DNA from: Magicicada cassinii
Lineage: Eukaryota; Arthropoda; Insecta; Hemiptera; Cicadidae
Assembly (NCBI GenBank): GCA_028571305.1
Contig: JAOXNS010588645.1
Location: 1-20,264 of the forward strand
Direction of reading: 5' to 3'
Length of the DNA: 20,264 nt
Shown: in pieces, positions 19,346-20,264 of the stretch
Numbering within the stretch: the stretch's first letter is position 1
How the letters are laid out: each line of letters begins with the position of its first letter
Translations under genes and position numbers: made by a program
The notes under the pieces: generated by a model
What the model saw: only the letters and a program-made list of their open reading frames with translations
Told to the model about the DNA's origin: nothing
The model's database searches: none

Positions 19346-19405
19346 CTAGCCAAGTAGCTTCTTACCAAACCAGCTACTAAGCTTCGTAGCCAAGTAGTTT
19401 GGTAA
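19346..19405. repeat. Interleaved direct and inverted repeats (TAGCCAAGTAG, TTACCAAAC)
   Basis: TAGCCAAGTAG occurs at 19347-19357 and again at 19387-19397, 40 bases apart. TTACCAAAC (19362-19370) is inverted as GTTTGGTAA (19397-19405). The arrangement could form a stem with a loop of about 26 bases. It may be the end of a small non-autonomous element, but no target duplication was found. Confidence 0.6.
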
Positions 19406-19501
19406 TACTGTACATCCTATGATTACCATTAATATTCAGTGGTTATAATATTTATCATTCTAACGTCCGCTGCCACTGTACTGCGTCGTAATCGCACCAG
19501 C

Positions 19502-19951
19502 TTATTCATTCATACTAACTTTGAAACCAATGGCCATCACAAAAAGTCTAGGCTTAAGCAATTTTGAAAACGTACACTCAACCACAATTATCTTGTAACA
19601 TACAGGGAATATGAAAACAAAGACGCAGTAATCACAAAATAGGTGATCGCAATTTATTTTATCTCTATTACACCGACCAGGAGTCGAGCTTTTGCACAAA
19701 GTATAGGTGCTTAGACGTAGTCGTTCGTGTTCCGTATGCATTTGCTTGGCTGTCGAGGTCTGTCTCCCTGCTTTCGACTGTGTGGTCTTCCACAGGTCTA
19801 CTGAGGTTCTTCTGCCATAATAACCACAATCGGCACAGCCCTGCAGCCTATGCGCCTTACCAGGATCCAGACCGTACCCAAGCTGCCCTCCCACTATCTG
19901 TTCTCTCGTCAGTGTAACTTCCAGCTTTTCTGCAACAGAAATTGATAACAA
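19502..19951 (-). CDS. GC-rich open stretch with candidate splice signals, unrecognised protein
   Basis: A minus-strand frame open for 149 codons (19951-19502). Its first half is GC-rich: EKLEVTLTREQIVGGQLGYG, then LQGCADCGYYGRRTSVDLWK. The second half ends in a hydrophobic segment, CVFVFIFPVCYKIIVVE. It starts at TTG, and the first ATG is internal (MHTEHERLRL), so it is more likely an exon than a whole gene. AATTTCTGTTGCAG ending at 19930 is a strong splice acceptor pattern, and GTAAGG at 19860-19855 is a good donor; together they would define a 69-base exon (19861-19929). If the donor is not used, a last exon would run to the stop at 19502. No domain is recognised, so function is unknown. 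Confidence 0.25.
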   Translation of the reverse strand: MLSISVAEKLEVTLTREQIVGGQLGYGLDPGKAHRLQGCADCGYYGRRTSVDLWKTTQSKAGRQTSTAKQMHTEHERLRLSTYTLCKSSTPGRCNRDKINCDHLFCDYCVFVFIFPVCYKIIVVECTFSKLLKPRLFVMAIGFKVSMNE

Positions 19952-20264
19952 CTACCTCATAACAGATTTTTCGGGTTAACGTAACCCACCGGTAAATAGC
20001 TGGTAGTAGAATTAAGTTTGGCAAGCTAACTATGCGTATTCTCTATTCAATGAGAGCAAGTATTTACTTTACATTCGTTTTAAACTAAGGTTATCAAAAA
20101 TGTTTCAACGTCAGTTTCTTGTTAAATTATTTATGAGACTTTTATTTTACCTTTTCCAAGTTATTCTGATCGGCGTAGTATTGATATAACAGCCAAATTA
20201 ATTGTTATCGTCAAGAGTTTAATTTTATAATTTATTTGCAAACTTTTATTTTTTAAAATTTATT
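19952..20264. other. AT-rich DNA to the window end, no gene seen
   Basis: Nothing recognised on either strand. Confidence 0.45.

Noticed and set aside
19660-19720. tRNA or SINE-like B-box resemblance (AGCTCGACTCC on the minus strand)
   Set aside because: The match to the GGTTCGANNCC box is partial, no A-box lies at the right distance, and no cloverleaf can be drawn.
1-20264. LTR retrotransposon, retrovirus-like or Polinton sequence
   Set aside because: All reverse transcriptase remnants are of the non-LTR type; no paired long terminal repeats, protease, integrase or capsid-like sequence was seen.
1-20264. CRISPR array, operon or bacterial-type signals
   Set aside because: No regularly spaced direct repeats with unique spacers, no compact gene order; the content is that of an animal genome.

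Overview
The window looks like AT-rich intergenic or intronic DNA from a large, repeat-laden animal genome, most likely an arthropod and probably an insect. The evidence is the mix of decayed elements: piggyBac, mariner, and several non-LTR retrotransposons (LINEs) whose protein remnants match types common in insect genomes. There are no operons, ribosome binding sites, tRNAs, rRNAs or CRISPR arrays. No host gene can be named with confidence. The species is inference.

Layout. Positions 1-3166 hold most of a piggyBac DNA transposon on the minus strand. Its transposase (about 2164-319) is broken by stops and frameshifts but keeps its catalytic aspartates and its C-terminal cysteine-rich zinc finger. 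One terminal inverted repeat ends at 3166, followed by the TTAA target site at 3167-3170. The other end lies outside the window. A GC- and CpG-rich islet follows (about 3164-3417). From 3.4 to 12.6 kb the DNA is mostly featureless, with three plus-strand LINE 3' remnants (5451-5651, about 8821-9050, about 10730-11320). The last carries RNase H and a terminal Cys/His motif and ends in an (ACG)n(AAC)n-like tail.

From 12.6 to 16.1 kb is a dense cluster of dead elements: a plus-strand LINE (about 12620-13130), a minus-strand LINE 3' end with A-tail (about 13639-14045), a minus-strand mariner transposase (about 14060-14880), a 63-bp tandem duplication (14979-15104), and a minus-strand LINE reverse transcriptase (about 15263-16080). 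From 16.1 kb on the DNA is AT-rich, with a GC-rich islet carrying a YY1-like site (about 16870-17110) and a GC-rich open stretch with a good splice acceptor on the minus strand (about 19502-19951).

These pieces do not form a working system; they are independent insertions at different stages of decay. The most open questions are the 63-bp repeat that is open on both strands, the long unexplained open frame at 11689-12129, and the candidate exons near 7909-8061 and 19861-19929. None of these is recognised as a known family.
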